A stretch of 64,000 nt of DNA from Chelativorans alearensis (lineage in GTDB: Bacteria; Pseudomonadota; Alphaproteobacteria; Rhizobiales; Rhizobiaceae), in contig NZ_WQNI01000006.1 in the NCBI RefSeq assembly GCF_010993735.1, positions 186,001 through 250,000 on the forward strand, read 5' to 3'. Numbering within the stretch: the first letter of the stretch is position 1; every line of letters begins with the position of its first letter. Shown one piece after another: positions 38,068 to 48,850 of the stretch. The notes below the pieces were generated by a model that searched no databases, was not told where the DNA came from, and was given only the letters and a program-made list of their open reading frames with translations. The translations under genes and the position numbers were made by a program.

Positions 38068-38904
38068 ATGGCACTCAAGAACTACAAACCGGTAACGCCG
38101 GGCACGCGCCAGCTGGTCATCGTCGACCGCTCGGGCCTTTACAAGGGCAAGCCCGTCAAGGGCCTGACCGAGGGCCTGACGAGCAAGGGCGGCCGCAACA
38201 ACACCGGCCGCATCACGGCGCGTTTCCAGGGCGGCGGCCACAAGCGCACATACCGCCTGATCGACTTCAAGCGCCGCAAGTTCGACGTCTCGGGCGTCGT
38301 CGAGCGGCTGGAGTATGATCCCAACCGCACAGGGTTCATTGCCCTCATCCGCTATGACGACGGCGAGTTGTCCTACATCCTGGCGCCGCAGCGTCTTTCG
38401 GTCGGCGACCGCGTGATCGCTTCCGAGCAGGGCGCGGACGTGAAGCCGGGCAACGCGATGCCGCTTTCGGCCATGCCGCTCGGCACGATCGTCCACAATG
38501 TGGAGATGAAGCCGGGCAAGGGCGGCCAGATCGCACGTTCGGCCGGTGCCTACGTGCAGCTCGTCGGTCGTGACCAGGGCATGGCGATCCTGCGGTTGAA
38601 CTCGGGCGAGCAGCGGCTGGTTTCCGGCTCGTGCATGGCTACGGTCGGTGCCGTGTCCAATCCGGATCACGGCAATATCAGCCTCGGCAAGGCCGGGCGC
38701 AAGCGCTGGCTGGGCAAGCGCCCGCACAACCGCGGCGTGACCATGAACCCGGTAGACCATCCGCATGGCGGCGGCGAAGGCCGTACGTCCGGCGGTCGCC
38801 ACCCAGTTTCGCCCTGGGGCAAGCCCACCAAGGGCATGAAGACGCGGTCCAACAAGGCGACCGACAAGTTCATCATGCGCTCGCGCCATCAGCGCAAGAA
38901 GTAA
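38068..38904 (+). CDS. rplB: 50S ribosomal protein L2
   Basis: A 278-residue L2, essential for subunit association and peptidyl transfer. Typical: [35 protein letters not shown], and the conserved catalytic-region loop [34 protein letters not shown] containing the important histidine. Intact. Confidence 0.99.
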   Translation: MALKNYKPVTPGTRQLVIVDRSGLYKGKPVKGLTEGLTSKGGRNNTGRITARFQGGGHKRTYRLIDFKRRKFDVSGVVERLEYDPNRTGFIALIRYDDGELSYILAPQRLSVGDRVIASEQGADVKPGNAMPLSAMPLGTIVHNVEMKPGKGGQIARSAGAYVQLVGRDQGMAILRLNSGEQRLVSGSCMATVGAVSNPDHGNISLGKAGRKRWLGKRPHNRGVTMNPVDHPHGGGEGRTSGGRHPVSPWGKPTKGMKTRSNKATDKFIMRSRHQRKK

Positions 38905-38920
38905 GGAAAGGTAACGGCTC

Positions 38921-39199
38921 GTGTCCCGTTCAGTCTGGAAAGGCCCCTTCGTCGACGGCTTTCTTCTGAAGAAGGTCGACAAGGTCCGCGAGAGCGGCCG
39001 CAAGGAGGTCATCAAGATGTGGAGCCGCCGCTCCACCATTCTGCCCCAGTTCGTGGGGCTGACCTTCGGTGTCTACAACGGCCAGAAGCACATTCCTGTG
39101 CTCGTCTCCGAAGAGATGGTGGGCCACAAATTCGGTGAGTTCGCTCCGACCCGTACCTATTACGGCCACGGCGCGGACAAGAAGGCAAAGAGGAAGTAG
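38921..39199 (+). CDS. rpsS: 30S ribosomal protein S19
   Basis: A 92-residue S19, in the 30S head: [59 protein letters not shown]. Starts with GTG preceded by AAGGAAAGG. Length and sequence are normal. Confidence 0.98.
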   Translation: MSRSVWKGPFVDGFLLKKVDKVRESGRKEVIKMWSRRSTILPQFVGLTFGVYNGQKHIPVLVSEEMVGHKFGEFAPTRTYYGHGADKKAKRK

Positions 39200-39201
39200 A
39201 A

Positions 39202-39591
39202 ATGGGCAAGGCCAAAGCGCCGCGCAGGCTTGCAGACAACGAGGCGCGTGCGGTCCTGCGCACGGTCCGCGTCAGCCCGCAGAAGCTGAACCTCGTCGCC
39301 GCCATGATCCGCGGCAAGAAGGTCGCGGCCGCGCTCGCGGACCTCGAGTTCTCGCGCAAGCGTATCGCCGACGCGGTGAAGAAGACGCTGGAATCGGCGA
39401 TCGCCAATGCCGAGAACAACCACGACCTCGATGTGGATGCGCTGGTGGTGGCAGAGGCCTATGTCGGCAAGTCGATCGTCATGAAGCGCTTTCACGCCCG
39501 CGGCCGCGGCCGTGCCAACCGCGTCGAGAAGCCGTTCTCGCACCTGACGATCGTCGTTCGAGAAGTCGAAGAACAAGTGGAGGCCGCATAA
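39202..39591 (+). CDS. rplV: 50S ribosomal protein L22
   Basis: A 129-residue L22 whose beta hairpin lines the exit tunnel: [37 protein letters not shown] and [28 protein letters not shown]. It starts two bases after rpsS, and its TAA overlaps the rpsC ATG by one base. Confidence 0.98.
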   Translation: MGKAKAPRRLADNEARAVLRTVRVSPQKLNLVAAMIRGKKVAAALADLEFSRKRIADAVKKTLESAIANAENNHDLDVDALVVAEAYVGKSIVMKRFHARGRGRANRVEKPFSHLTIVVREVEEQVEAA

Positions 39592-40292
39592 TGGGCCAGA
39601 AAGTCAATCCGATCGGTCTCCGTCTCGGCATCAACCGCACCTGGAACTCTCGCTGGTTCGCGGACAATGCCGAGTATGGCCAGCTTCTTCACGAGGATCT
39701 GAAGATCCGCGAATACATCGAGAAGGAGCTCAAGCAGGCGGCGATCTCCAAGGTGGTCATCGAGCGCCCGCACAAGAAGTGTCGGGTGACGATCCACTCC
39801 GCGCGCCCCGGCCTCATCATCGGCAAGAAGGGTGCGGATATCGAGAAGCTGCGCCGCAAGGTCTCGCAGATGACCAATGCGGAGACGCATTTGAACATCG
39901 TCGAAGTGCGCAAGCCGGAGATCGACGCGACGCTGATCGCGCAGTCGATCTCCCAGCAGCTAGAGCGCCGCGTCGCCTTCCGTCGCGCCATGAAGCGTGC
40001 CGTGCAGTCGGCCATGCGGCTCGGTGCTGAAGGGATCCGCATCAGCTGCACCGGCCGTCTCGGCGGGGCCGAGATCGCGCGCATCGAGTGGTACCGCGAG
40101 GGCCGTGTGCCGCTGCACACGCTGCGCGCTGACATCGACTACGGCACGTCCGAGGCGAAGACTGCCTATGGCATCTGCGGTGTGAAGGTCTGGGTGTTCA
40201 AGGGCGAGATCCTGGAGCACGATCCGATGGCCTCGGAGCGCCGTGCTGTCGAGGGTGAGCAGGGCGGCGGCCGCCGTCGCGAAAACGCTTGA
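39591..40292 (+). CDS. rpsC: 30S ribosomal protein S3
   Basis: A 233-residue S3, part of the mRNA entry site. [24 protein letters not shown] start, KH domain around [20 protein letters not shown], and C-terminal [35 protein letters not shown]. The start is the ATG overlapping the rplV stop; the frame upstream is noncoding. Confidence 0.99.
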   Translation: MGQKVNPIGLRLGINRTWNSRWFADNAEYGQLLHEDLKIREYIEKELKQAAISKVVIERPHKKCRVTIHSARPGLIIGKKGADIEKLRRKVSQMTNAETHLNIVEVRKPEIDATLIAQSISQQLERRVAFRRAMKRAVQSAMRLGAEGIRISCTGRLGGAEIARIEWYREGRVPLHTLRADIDYGTSEAKTAYGICGVKVWVFKGEILEHDPMASERRAVEGEQGGGRRRENA

Positions 40293-40316
40293 GCCGGAAT
40301 TTTGGAGTAGATAAAG

Positions 40317-40730
40317 ATGCTGCAACCAAAGCGCACGAAATTCCGCAAGCAGTTCAAGGGTCGTATCCACGGCGTTGCCAAGGGCGGCACTGAGCTGAAT
40401 TTCGGTTCCTATGGCCTGAAGGCGCTTGAGCCGGAGCGGGTGACCGCTCGGCAGATCGAGGCCGCACGGCGCGCTATCACGCGCTTCATGAAGCGCCAGG
40501 GCCGGGTGTGGATCCGCATCTTCCCGGATGTGCCCGTCACCTCAAAGCCGACCGAGGTGCGCATGGGCAAGGGCAAGGGCTCGGTGGATTATTGGGCGTG
40601 CCGGGTGAAGCCTGGTCGCGTCATGTTCGAGATCGACGGTGTGGCCGACGACGTGGCGCGCGAGGCACTTCGCCTCGGGGCAGCCAAGCTCCCGGTCAAG
40701 ACGCGCTTCATCCAGCGCATCGCAGAGTAG
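40317..40730 (+). CDS. rplP: 50S ribosomal protein L16
   Basis: A 137-residue L16, located near the A-site tRNA elbow: [56 protein letters not shown] and [27 protein letters not shown]. Normal and intact. Confidence 0.99.
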   Translation: MLQPKRTKFRKQFKGRIHGVAKGGTELNFGSYGLKALEPERVTARQIEAARRAITRFMKRQGRVWIRIFPDVPVTSKPTEVRMGKGKGSVDYWACRVKPGRVMFEIDGVADDVAREALRLGAAKLPVKTRFIQRIAE

Positions 40731-40741
40731 GAGAAGGCGCC

Positions 40742-40942
40742 ATGAAGGCCGTTGACGTGAGGGCGATGACGCCCGACCAGCTCGACGACGAGTTGGCCAA
40801 GCTGAAGAAAGAGCAGTTCAACCTCCGTTTCCAGAAGGCGACGGGGCAGCTCGAAAAAACCGCGCGGGTGAAGCAGATTCGCCGTGACATTGCGCGCATC
40901 AAGACAATTGCCGCCGAGAAATCGGCTGGCAGCAAGGCCTGA
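40742..40942 (+). CDS. rpmC: 50S ribosomal protein L29
   Basis: A 66-residue two-helix L29 at the tunnel exit: [64 protein letters not shown] lies before the ATG at 40742; the longer frame upstream overlaps rplP and is not used. Confidence 0.97.
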   Translation: MKAVDVRAMTPDQLDDELAKLKKEQFNLRFQKATGQLEKTARVKQIRRDIARIKTIAAEKSAGSKA

Positions 40943-40953
40943 GGAAAACGAGA

Positions 40954-41196
40954 ATGCCAAAGCGCGTTTTGCAGGGCACCGTGGTAAGCGACAAGAACGA
41001 CAAGACGGTGGTCGTCCGCGTCGAGCGCCGGTTCGCGCACCCGCTTCTGAAGAAGACGGTGCGTCGTTCCAAGCGGTACAAGGCCCATGACGAGAACAAT
41101 GCGTGCAAGGTCGGCGACACGGTGCTGATCCAGGAAACGCGCCCGATCTCGAAGGAAAAGTGCTGGGTCGTCGTGAACGAAGCCCAAGCGCAATAG
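40954..41196 (+). CDS. rpsQ: 30S ribosomal protein S17
   Basis: An 80-residue S17, an early 16S rRNA binder with an OB fold: [47 protein letters not shown] and [14 protein letters not shown]. Follows rpmC by 11 bases. Confidence 0.98.
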   Translation: MPKRVLQGTVVSDKNDKTVVVRVERRFAHPLLKKTVRRSKRYKAHDENNACKVGDTVLIQETRPISKEKCWVVVNEAQAQ

Positions 41197-41253
41197 GTTG
41201 GAACAAGCCGGGAAGCATGAGCTTCCCCGAATAAGATAAGAAGGCGGCCAGTC

Positions 41254-41622
41254 ATGATTCAGATGCAAACAAACCTCGACGTGGCGGATAATTCCGGCGC
41301 CCGTCGTGTCATGTGCATCAAGGTGCTGGGCGGCTCGAAGCGGAAATATGCTTCCGTCGGCGACGTCATCGTCGTCTCGGTCAAGGAAGCCATTCCGCGC
41401 GGCCGCGTGAAGAAGGGTGACGTGATGAAGGCGGTTGTCGTGCGCACCGCCAAGGACATCCGCCGTTCCGACGGCAGCGTGATCCGTTTTGACAACAATG
41501 CCGCCGTCCTCGTCGACAACAAGAAAGAGCCCGTGGGCACGCGTATCTTCGGCCCGGTTCCGCGCGAACTTCGCGCCAAGAACCACATGAAGATCATCTC
41601 GCTGGCGCCGGAAGTTCTTTAG
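41254..41622 (+). CDS. rplN: 50S ribosomal protein L14
   Basis: A 122-residue L14, the usual length: [57 protein letters not shown] and [14 protein letters not shown] 57-base spacer separates it from rpsQ; the rest of the series is tightly packed. Confidence 0.99.
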   Translation: MIQMQTNLDVADNSGARRVMCIKVLGGSKRKYASVGDVIVVSVKEAIPRGRVKKGDVMKAVVVRTAKDIRRSDGSVIRFDNNAAVLVDNKKEPVGTRIFGPVPRELRAKNHMKIISLAPEVL

Positions 41623-41633
41623 GAGGCCGGAAA

Positions 41634-41948
41634 ATGCAGAAGATCAAAAAAGGCGACAATGTCGTCGTGCTGACCGGCCGCGACAAGGGGCGTACCGGTG
41701 AAATTTTGAAGATGATGCCGAAGGAAGACAAGGCGCTGGTGCGCGGCGTCAACCTCGTGCGCCGGCACCAGAAGCAGTCGGCACAGTCCGAAGGCGGCAT
41801 CATCACCAAGGAAGCGCCGATCCACGTATCGAACCTGGCGCTGGCCGACCCCAAGGACGGGAAGCCCACCCGCGTCGGCTTCCAGGTCCAGAAGGACGGC
41901 AAGAAGGTGCGCGTGGCGAAGCGCTCGGGAGAATTGATCGATGGCTAA
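41634..41948 (+). CDS. rplX: 50S ribosomal protein L24
   Basis: A 104-residue KOW-motif L24, an assembly initiator: [43 protein letters not shown]. Its 3' end overlaps rplE by eight bases. Confidence 0.98.
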   Translation: MQKIKKGDNVVVLTGRDKGRTGEILKMMPKEDKALVRGVNLVRRHQKQSAQSEGGIITKEAPIHVSNLALADPKDGKPTRVGFQVQKDGKKVRVAKRSGELIDG

Positions 41949-42498
41949 GGCAGATTATCAGCCACGCTTGAAGAAGCAGTACGAGGAGGTGATCCGCAAG
42001 GAGCTCCTCGAGGCTTTCAAGTACAAGAACGAGATGCAGGTTCCGCGCATCGATAAGGTCGTCATCAATATGGGTGTCGGCGAGGCGACGGGTGATTCCA
42101 AGAAGCCGACCGTCGCGGCGGAAGACCTGGCGCTGATCGCGGGGCAGAAGCCTGTGATCACCAAGGCCCGCAACTCCATCGCTGGCTTCAAGGTGCGTGA
42201 AGGCATGCCCATCGGCGCAAAGGTGACGCTGCGCAAGGACCGCATGTATGAATTTCTGGACAGGCTTGTGAATGTCGCGCTCCCTCGCGTTCGCGACTTC
42301 CGGGGTCTGAGCCCGAAGAGCTTCGACGGCCGTGGCAACTTCGCCATGGGCGTAAAGGAGCATATCGTGTTCCCCGAGATCAACTACGACAAGGTCGACC
42401 AGATCTGGGGAATGGACATCATCGTCTGTACGACCGCCAAGACTGACGACGAGGCGAGGGCGCTGTTGAAGGCCTTCAACTTCCCGTTCCGGCAGTAA
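41941..42498 (+). CDS. rplE: 50S ribosomal protein L5
   Basis: A 185-residue L5, binding 5S r[84 protein letters not shown]. Overlaps rplX, suggesting coupled translation. Confidence 0.98.
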   Translation: MAKADYQPRLKKQYEEVIRKELLEAFKYKNEMQVPRIDKVVINMGVGEATGDSKKPTVAAEDLALIAGQKPVITKARNSIAGFKVREGMPIGAKVTLRKDRMYEFLDRLVNVALPRVRDFRGLSPKSFDGRGNFAMGVKEHIVFPEINYDKVDQIWGMDIIVCTTAKTDDEARALLKAFNFPFRQ

Positions 42499-42525
42499 CG
42501 GCAGGCGAGAACAAGGAAATTCCAA

Positions 42526-42831
42526 ATGGCAAAAGTTAGCGCAGTCGAGAAGAACAAGAGGCGCCGCAAGTTGGTGGACCGTTACGCCGCGAAGCGTGCG
42601 GCACTGAAGGCCACCATCATGGATCAGACGCAGCCCATGGAAGAGCGCTTCAAGGCGCAGCTCCAGCTTGCTGCGCTGCCGCGCAACTCGTCGAAGACGC
42701 GCATTCGTAACCGCTGCGACGTGACGGGCCGCCCGCGCGCCTTCTATCGCAAGCTTAGGATGTCGCGCATCGCGCTTCGCGAACTTGGCAATAACGGCCT
42801 GATCCCGGGCCTGGTCAAGTCGAGCTGGTAA
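42526..42831 (+). CDS. rpsN: 30S ribosomal protein S14, long zinc-free form
   Basis: A 101-residue S14. Unlike the 61-residue zinc-ribbon form, it lacks the paired cysteines (only one cysteine, in [28 protein letters not shown]), so it is the C-minus long form normal for proteobacteria. Confidence 0.98.
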   Translation: MAKVSAVEKNKRRRKLVDRYAAKRAALKATIMDQTQPMEERFKAQLQLAALPRNSSKTRIRNRCDVTGRPRAFYRKLRMSRIALRELGNNGLIPGLVKSSW

Positions 42832-42844
42832 GGGGGCCATAGAG

Positions 42845-43243
42845 ATGTCCGTGAACGATCCTCTCGGCGATATGCTGACCCGCATCCGCAATGCCATCGG
42901 GCGCAAGAAGAACACCGTTTCTTCGCCTGCCTCGCGCCTGCGCGTACGCGTGCTCGATGTCATGAAGGCGGAAGGCTATATCCGTGACTACAGCCAGGTC
43001 GACTACGACAACGGCAAGTCGGAACTCGAGATCGAGCTGAAATATTTCGAAGGCGCGCCCGTGATCCGCGAGATCGCGCGGGTTTCCAAGCCCGGCCGTC
43101 GCGTCTATGTATCCGTGAAGTCGATTCCCAACGTTGCCAACGGTCTTGGCGTCGCCATTCTTTCCACGCCGAAAGGCGTGATGGCGGACCACCAGGCGCG
43201 TGAGCAGAACGTCGGCGGAGAGGTTCTCTGCCAGATCTTCTGA
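42845..43243 (+). CDS. rpsH: 30S ribosomal protein S8
   Basis: A 132-residue S8, a central 16S rRNA binder and in E. coli the spc operon repressor: [43 protein letters not shown] and [40 protein letters not shown]. Normal. Confidence 0.98.
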   Translation: MSVNDPLGDMLTRIRNAIGRKKNTVSSPASRLRVRVLDVMKAEGYIRDYSQVDYDNGKSELEIELKYFEGAPVIREIARVSKPGRRVYVSVKSIPNVANGLGVAILSTPKGVMADHQAREQNVGGEVLCQIF

Positions 43244-43280
43244 TCTGCGGAGGCTGACCAAGAACAACGAGGACAAGACA

Positions 43281-43814
43281 ATGTCTCGTATAGGCAAGAA
43301 GCCGGTCCCCGTGCCGGAAGGCGTGACGGCCACTGTTGATGGCCAGACGGTTACGGCCAAGGGGCCGAAGGGCGAATTGACCTTCGTCGTCAATGACGAG
43401 GTCCTGGTGAAGCTGGAGGATGGGGCGATCGCGGTTGATCCGCGCGACCAGTCCAAGATCGCGCGGTCCAAGTGGGGCATGTCGCGCACCCAGATCGCCA
43501 ACATCGTCAACGGCGTGAAGGGCGGTTTCGAGAAGCGTCTCGAGATCAACGGCGTCGGTTACCGTGCGGCCATGCAGGGTAAGAAGCTGCAGCTCTCCCT
43601 AGGCTACAGCCATGAGGTGAACTACGAGGCGCCGGAAGGCATCACCATTGCTGTGCCGAAGCCGACGGAAATCGTCGTCAGCGGCGTCGACAAGCAGGTG
43701 GTCGGCCAGGTGGCCGCGGAGATCCGCAAGTTCCGCGGGCCCGAGCCTTACAAGGGCAAGGGCGTGAAATACGCGGATGAGACGATCATCCGCAAGGAAG
43801 GCAAGAAGAAGTAG
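43281..43814 (+). CDS. rplF: 50S ribosomal protein L6
   Basis: A 177-residue L6 near the factor-binding site: [33 protein letters not shown] and C-terminal [26 protein letters not shown]. The ATG at 43281 is the conserved start; the upstream frame overlaps rpsH. Confidence 0.98.
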   Translation: MSRIGKKPVPVPEGVTATVDGQTVTAKGPKGELTFVVNDEVLVKLEDGAIAVDPRDQSKIARSKWGMSRTQIANIVNGVKGGFEKRLEINGVGYRAAMQGKKLQLSLGYSHEVNYEAPEGITIAVPKPTEIVVSGVDKQVVGQVAAEIRKFRGPEPYKGKGVKYADETIIRKEGKKK

Positions 43815-43825
43815 GAACGAAAGCC

Positions 43826-44185
43826 ATGGTGTCGAAGGTATCCGTTACGCGACGCGCCGGGCGCGTTCGCCGCAAGCTTAAGTCGGTTGCCAATGGGCAG
43901 CCGCGGCTTTCGGTCTATCGCTCGTCGAAGAACATTTATGCTCAGGTCATCGACGACGTGAAGGGGTGCACGCTTGCCGCTGCCTCCACGCTGGAGAAGG
44001 ATCTGAAGGGCAAGCTCAAGACCGGCGCCGACACAGAAGCGGCGAGTGCGGTCGGCAAGCTGATCGCCGAGCGCGCCAAGAAGGCGGGCGTCGAGAAGGT
44101 CGTCTTCGACCGTGGCGCCTATCTCTATCACGGCCGTGTCAAGGCGCTGGCCGACGCCGCTCGCGAGGGCGGCCTGGAGTTCTAA
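43826..44185 (+). CDS. rplR: 50S ribosomal protein L18
   Basis: A 119-residue L18, which binds 5S r[38 protein letters not shown] and [28 protein letters not shown]. Normal length. Confidence 0.98.
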   Translation: MVSKVSVTRRAGRVRRKLKSVANGQPRLSVYRSSKNIYAQVIDDVKGCTLAAASTLEKDLKGKLKTGADTEAASAVGKLIAERAKKAGVEKVVFDRGAYLYHGRVKALADAAREGGLEF

Positions 44186-44261
44186 TCACTGCTTCGGGCG
44201 CAGAAGGCGCCCGCAGCTCCCATCAACCCCGTGCTACCGGAAAAGAACAAGGACAAGGACA

Positions 44262-44822
44262 ATGGCACAGCCACGCAGGGACGACCGCCGCGAGCGCGAA
44301 GAGCGCGACAGCGAGTTCGTCGACAAGCTCGTTCACATCAACCGCGTCGCCAAGGTGGTCAAGGGCGGCCGCCGTTTCGGCTTTGCCGCGCTCGTCGTCG
44401 TCGGTGACCAGAAGGGCCGCGTCGGCTTCGGCCATGGCAAGGCCCGTGAGGTGCCCGAGGCAATCCGCAAGGCCACCGAGAGCGCCAAGCGCGACATGAT
44501 CTTCGTGCCGCTGCGCGCCGGCCGTACGCTGCACCACGACGTGCAGGGCCGCCACGGCGCCGGCCGCGTTCTCTTGCGCGCCGCCAAGCCCGGTACCGGC
44601 ATTATCGCCGGCGGCCCGATGCGCGCCGTCTTCGAAACGCTTGGCATGCAGGACGTGGTCGCCAAGTCTCTCGGCTCGGCGAACCCCTACAACATGGTGC
44701 GCGCCACGTTCGACGCGTTGAAGCACCAGATGCATCCCAAGGATGTGGCTGCCCAGCGCAACATCAAATATTCGACCCTGCAGGCACGCCGCGGCAGCGT
44801 AGCCGTTGGGGCGGAAGAGTAG
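44262..44822 (+). CDS. rpsE: 30S ribosomal protein S5
   Basis: A 186-residue S5, involved in decoding fidelity: [54 protein letters not shown] and [14 protein letters not shown]. Start at ATG 44262 ([10 protein letters not shown]) with AAGGACAAGGAC upstream. Confidence 0.98.
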   Translation: MAQPRRDDRREREERDSEFVDKLVHINRVAKVVKGGRRFGFAALVVVGDQKGRVGFGHGKAREVPEAIRKATESAKRDMIFVPLRAGRTLHHDVQGRHGAGRVLLRAAKPGTGIIAGGPMRAVFETLGMQDVVAKSLGSANPYNMVRATFDALKHQMHPKDVAAQRNIKYSTLQARRGSVAVGAEE

Positions 44823-44861
44823 GCCGCGCGCGGCAAGCCCTGAGCTCAAGGAATGACGAAG

Positions 44862-45062
44862 ATGGCTGAGAAGAAGAAGGGCAAGACGATCACGGTCGAG
44901 CAGATCGGTAGCCCCATCCGCCGCCCCAAGGAGCAGCGCGCGACGCTGGTCGGCCTGGGGCTCAACAAAATGCATCGCCGGTCGACGCTGGAGGATACTC
45001 CCTCCGTGCGCGGCATGATTGCCGCGGTGCAGCACCTCGTTCGCGTCGTCGACGAGGCCTGA
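44862..45062 (+). CDS. rpmD: 50S ribosomal protein L30
   Basis: A 66-residue L30: [56 protein letters not shown]. The ATG at 44862 (MAEKKKGK) has AAGGA nine bases upstream; the ATG at 44853 sits too close to it. Confidence 0.97.
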   Translation: MAEKKKGKTITVEQIGSPIRRPKEQRATLVGLGLNKMHRRSTLEDTPSVRGMIAAVQHLVRVVDEA

Positions 45063-45081
45063 GGAACCGAGGAACGGAAAA

Positions 45082-45552
45082 ATGAAGCTCAACGAACTCA
45101 GGGACCAGGAAGGCGCGACCCATTCGCGCAAGCGCGTCGGCCGCGGCATCGGTTCGGGCCTCGGCAAGACCGGCGGGCGCGGCGTGAAGGGCCAGAAGTC
45201 CCGCTCGGGCGTCGCCATCAAGGGATTTGAGGGTGGCCAGATGCCGCTCTATCGGCGTCTGCCGAAGCGCGGCTTCGTCAATATCTTCGGCAAGGACTTC
45301 AACGAGGTCTCCGTCGGCCGTATCCAGGCTGCCATCGATGCCAAGAAGCTCGATGCCAAGGTGACCATCGACACCGAAGCTCTGATCAAGGCCGGCGTCA
45401 TCCGCCGGGCCAGGGATGGCGTGCGGGTGCTTGGCGACGGCGAACTGAAGGCCAAGGTGACGCTCGACGTCGCCGGCGCCTCCAAGTCGGCGGTCGAGAA
45501 GGTCGAGAAGGCCGGCGGCTCGGTCAAGCTGCCCGAGAAGGCCGCGGAGTAA
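45082..45552 (+). CDS. rplO: 50S ribosomal protein L15
   Basis: A 156-residue L15: [65 protein letters not shown], then the globular C-terminal half. Start at ATG 45082, after GAGGAACGG. Confidence 0.98.
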   Translation: MKLNELRDQEGATHSRKRVGRGIGSGLGKTGGRGVKGQKSRSGVAIKGFEGGQMPLYRRLPKRGFVNIFGKDFNEVSVGRIQAAIDAKKLDAKVTIDTEALIKAGVIRRARDGVRVLGDGELKAKVTLDVAGASKSAVEKVEKAGGSVKLPEKAAE

Positions 45553-45755
45553 CGCGGCGCGAGCGGCGGCCCCCCTGCCGCTTGCAAGTCTGCGGCCTTG
45601 GGCCTATCTCCGGGGCGGCGCGATCCGCCGCGGGGCGGGCGTCTGGGTGCTTTGGTCACACGGGACCCTTCTGGACTTGACCGCCGACGGCGGGTAAGCC
45701 TGCATCCACCTTTCCTGGTCGCGCATGGGGCGTGTGACGGAGCGGAGAATTCTTC

Positions 45756-47096
45756 ATGGCATCGGCAGCCGAGCAACTTGCATCCAATCTCAATTTCGCG
45801 GCTTTTGCCAAAGCCGAGGATTTGAAGAAGCGTATCTGGTTCACGCTCGGCGCGCTGCTGGTCTATCGCCTCGGCACCTATATCCCTATGCCGGGCATCA
45901 ACCCGGAGGCGTTCGCGCAGGCCTTCCAGCAACAGTCGGGCGGCGTTTTGGGCATGTTCAACATGTTCGCCGGCGGCGCGGTGGAGCGCATGGCGATCTT
46001 CGCCCTTGGCATCATGCCCTACATCTCCGCCTCCATCATCATGCAGTTGATGACGTCGGTCGTGCCCTCGCTGGAGCAGCTGAAGAAGGAAGGCGAGCAG
46101 GGCCGCAAGGTCATCAACCAGTACACCCGCTACGGTACGGTTATCCTGGCCACCGTGCAGGCTTATGGCATCGCCGTGGGGCTTGAAGGCGGGGCCAACA
46201 TCGTCACCGACCCCGGCTGGTTCTTCCGCATCTCTGCCGTCATCACACTGGTCGGCGGCACCATGTTCCTGATGTGGCTCGGCGAGCAGATCACCGCGCG
46301 CGGCATCGGCAACGGCATCTCGCTCATCATCTTCTCCGGCATCGTCGCCGGCCTGCCGTCGGCCATCGGCGGAACGCTGGAGCTCGGTCGCACCGGCGCC
46401 ATGTCGACAGGGCTGATCCTGGCCATCATCGTGATCGCCATCGTCGTGATCGGCGTCATCGTCTTCTTCGAGCGCGCTCAGCGGCGGCTTCTGATCCAGT
46501 ATCCGAAGCGCCAGGTCGGCAACCGCATGTTCCAGGGCGATACCTCGCATCTGCCCTTGAAGCTCAACACGGCCGGGGTCATCCCGCCGATCTTTGCTTC
46601 CTCGCTGCTTCTCCTGCCTGCCACCGTGGCCGGTTTTTCCGACACGACACAACTTCCCGCCTGGGCAGGCTCGCTGCTTGCGACGCTGGGCCATGGCCAG
46701 CCGCTCTACATGCTGCTCTACGCCGCGCTGATTGCCTTCTTCGCCTTCTTCTATACGGCCATCGTCTTCAATCCGAAGGACACGGCCGACCAGTTGAAGA
46801 AGCACTCCGGCTTCATTCCCGGCTACCGGCCGGGTGAACGCACGGCGGATTATATCGACTATGTGCTGACCCGGATCACGGTGGTCGGCGCCATCTATCT
46901 CGTTCTGGTGTGTCTGCTTCCGGAGTTTCTGATTTCGGCGACTGGCGTGCCCTTCTACCTCGGCGGCACGTCGCTGCTCATCGTCGTCAGCGTCACGCTC
47001 GACACGGTGGCGCAGGTTCAGGGCCACCTGATCGCGCATCAGTATGAGGGACTGATCAAGAAATCGAAGCTCCGGGGAGGCAAGAGGGGACGATGA
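45756..47096 (+). CDS. secY: Preprotein translocase subunit SecY
   Basis: A 446-residue, ten-helix channel of the Sec translocon in the inner membrane. Typical: [28 protein letters not shown], the plug region [36 protein letters not shown], and the cytoplasmic loops with [21 protein letters not shown]. The 203 bases before it are GC-rich with no clear terminator, so it is probably read from the spc transcript. Its stop overlaps adk. Confidence 0.98.
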   Translation: MASAAEQLASNLNFAAFAKAEDLKKRIWFTLGALLVYRLGTYIPMPGINPEAFAQAFQQQSGGVLGMFNMFAGGAVERMAIFALGIMPYISASIIMQLMTSVVPSLEQLKKEGEQGRKVINQYTRYGTVILATVQAYGIAVGLEGGANIVTDPGWFFRISAVITLVGGTMFLMWLGEQITARGIGNGISLIIFSGIVAGLPSAIGGTLELGRTGAMSTGLILAIIVIAIVVIGVIVFFERAQRRLLIQYPKRQVGNRMFQGDTSHLPLKLNTAGVIPPIFASSLLLLPATVAGFSDTTQLPAWAGSLLATLGHGQPLYMLLYAALIAFFAFFYTAIVFNPKDTADQLKKHSGFIPGYRPGERTADYIDYVLTRITVVGAIYLVLVCLLPEFLISATGVPFYLGGTSLLIVVSVTLDTVAQVQGHLIAHQYEGLIKKSKLRGGKRGR

Positions 47097-47677
47097 GGCT
47101 TATACTTCTTGGGCCGCCGGGGGCGGGAAAGGGGACCCAGGCACAAAGGTTTGTCGAGAAATTCGGTATTCCGCAGCTATCGACAGGCGACATGCTGCGT
47201 GCGGCGGTGAACGCCGGGACCGACGTTGGCAAGCGGGCGAAGGCCGTCATGGATGCCGGAGAACTGGTGTCGGACGCTATCGTCAACGCCATCGTCGCGG
47301 AGCGGATCGACCAGCCGGACTGCGCGAACGGCTTCATTCTCGACGGCTATCCACGCACGCTCGCGCAGGCCGACGCGGTCGAGGGAATGCTTGCCGAACG
47401 CGGGTTGAAGCTGGACGCGGTGGTCGAATTGGCGGTCGACGACAAGGCGCTGATCGGACGGATCGCCAAGCGGGCGGAAGAGACGAAATCCGCAGGCCAG
47501 CCGGTGCGCAAGGACGACAATCCGTCCGTGTTCGAGGAGCGGCTGCGCGAATACTACAAGAAGACGGCCCCGCTGATCGGCTACTACTACGCCAAGGGAC
47601 GGCTCCACACCGTCGACGGTATGGCCAGCATTGAGGACGTCACAACCAAGATCGAAAAGGTTTTGCGTTCGATCTGA
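47093..47677 (+). CDS. adk: Adenylate kinase
   Basis: A 194-residue short-lid form that interconverts ATP, ADP and AMP. P-loop [14 protein letters not shown] site [10 protein letters not shown] and [10 protein letters not shown], and R-rich [16 protein letters not shown]. The zinc-type long LID is absent, as usual in alphaproteobacteria. ATGA overlap with secY. Confidence 0.98.
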   Translation: MRLILLGPPGAGKGTQAQRFVEKFGIPQLSTGDMLRAAVNAGTDVGKRAKAVMDAGELVSDAIVNAIVAERIDQPDCANGFILDGYPRTLAQADAVEGMLAERGLKLDAVVELAVDDKALIGRIAKRAEETKSAGQPVRKDDNPSVFEERLREYYKKTAPLIGYYYAKGRLHTVDGMASIEDVTTKIEKVLRSI

Positions 47678-47865
47678 AAGAACATCGCCCGGGGAGTTGA
47701 CTTTTCCCGGCGATTCCGTCAAAGACGGCGCCAATTCGCTTGAATGTCAGAGCGGTCGGTGCCGGTCGGAAAAATCGATGGCCGGGCCGGGCGCTTTCGT
47801 CTTGTCCGGTCGCAGGTCAAAAAGCGCCGCCGGCAGGGTGGCAGGAAGAACCAAGGAGAGCCGAC

Positions 47866-48234
47866 GTGGCCCGTATCGCTGGCGTCAATATTCCGACCAA
47901 CAAGCGCGTGGTGATCGCGCTGCAGTACATTCACGGCATCGGGCCGAGGCTCGCCCGTGATATCGTTACCAAGGTCAACATTCCGGACGAGCGCCGGGTG
48001 AGCGAACTCACCGACGCCGAGGTGTTGCAGATCCGCGAGACGATCGACCGCGACTTCCGGGTCGAGGGTGATCTGCGCCGTGAGGTGTCGATCAACATCA
48101 AGCGCCTGATGGACCTTGGCTGCTACCGTGGCCTGCGCCATCGCCGCTCGCTTCCCGTCCGCGGCCAGCGCACGCATACCAATGCGCGCACGCGCAAGGG
48201 GCCTGCGAAGCCGATCGCCGGCAAGAAGAAGTAG
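47866..48234 (+). CDS. rpsM: 30S ribosomal protein S13
   Basis: A 122-residue S13 contacting the P-site tRNA and 50[33 protein letters not shown] and [27 protein letters not shown]. It starts with GTG preceded by AAGGAGAG five bases upstream. The 188-base gap after adk has no recognised feature beyond one imperfect hairpin, and may hold an alpha-operon promoter. Confidence 0.98.
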   Translation: MARIAGVNIPTNKRVVIALQYIHGIGPRLARDIVTKVNIPDERRVSELTDAEVLQIRETIDRDFRVEGDLRREVSINIKRLMDLGCYRGLRHRRSLPVRGQRTHTNARTRKGPAKPIAGKKK

Positions 48235-48309
48235 GTTGAGTGAATAGTGAAATAGAGAGTGGTGAGTGGAGAGCCCTACTCACTATTCGCTGCTCCCTAT
48301 TCCCTCAAC
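48235..48309. repeat. MITE-like imperfect inverted repeat inside the alpha operon
   Basis: A 75-base AT-richer stretch directly after rpsM. Ends are GTTGAG and CTCAAC; inside, GAATAGTGA faces TCACTATTC, so most of its length can fold into one hairpin with G:U pairs. No U-run follows, and rpsK must be read through it. It looks like an inserted short palindromic repeat. Confidence 0.65.
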
Positions 48310-48363
48310 AAAGGTGGAGCCGCTGGAAGTACGGCGGTGTAGAGATCGTTCGAAAGGAAGACC

Positions 48364-48753
48364 ATGGCCAAGGAAGCCACGCGCGTTCGCCGTCGTGAGC
48401 GCAAGAATATTTCGTCGGGGGTCGCTCATGTCAATTCGACCTTCAACAACACCATGATCACCATCACCGATGCCCAGGGCAACGCCATTGCCTGGTCGTC
48501 GGCGGGCGCGCAGGGCTTCAAGGGCTCGCGCAAGTCCACCCCCTTTGCCGCCCAGGTGGCTGCCGAGGATTGCGCCCGCAAGGCGCAGGAGCATGGCATG
48601 CGCACCCTCGAAGTGGAGGTGTCCGGCCCCGGTTCGGGTCGTGAGTCTGCACTTCGCGCCTTGCAAGCGGCTGGCTTCACCATTACCTCCATCCGTGATG
48701 TAACCCCCATACCGCATAACGGATGCCGCCCGCGCAAGAAGCGCCGGGTCTAA
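48364..48753 (+). CDS. rpsK: 30S ribosomal protein S11
   Basis: A 129-residue S11 on the 30S platform: [82 protein letters not shown] and [22 protein letters not shown] precedes the ATG. Intact in spite of the repeat just upstream. Confidence 0.99.
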   Translation: MAKEATRVRRRERKNISSGVAHVNSTFNNTMITITDAQGNAIAWSSAGAQGFKGSRKSTPFAAQVAAEDCARKAQEHGMRTLEVEVSGPGSGRESALRALQAAGFTITSIRDVTPIPHNGCRPRKKRRV

Positions 48754-48850
48754 CAGAAATATTGCCGTACGAGCGCACAGCGCGCTCCTCTGCGGTTTCC
48801 AGAGCGCCCGCCACGATTGGATGGTGGCGGGGTAACGGAAGGAACGCCTC

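Noticed and set aside
45249-47039. Long open frame of 596 codons on the minus strand
   Set aside because: Antisense to rplO and secY; low-complexity D/R/H-rich translation typical of a shadow frame.
48235-48309. Terminator after rpsM
   Set aside because: No U-run follows the hairpin, and the next genes rpsK, rpoA and rplQ need to be expressed from the same operon.
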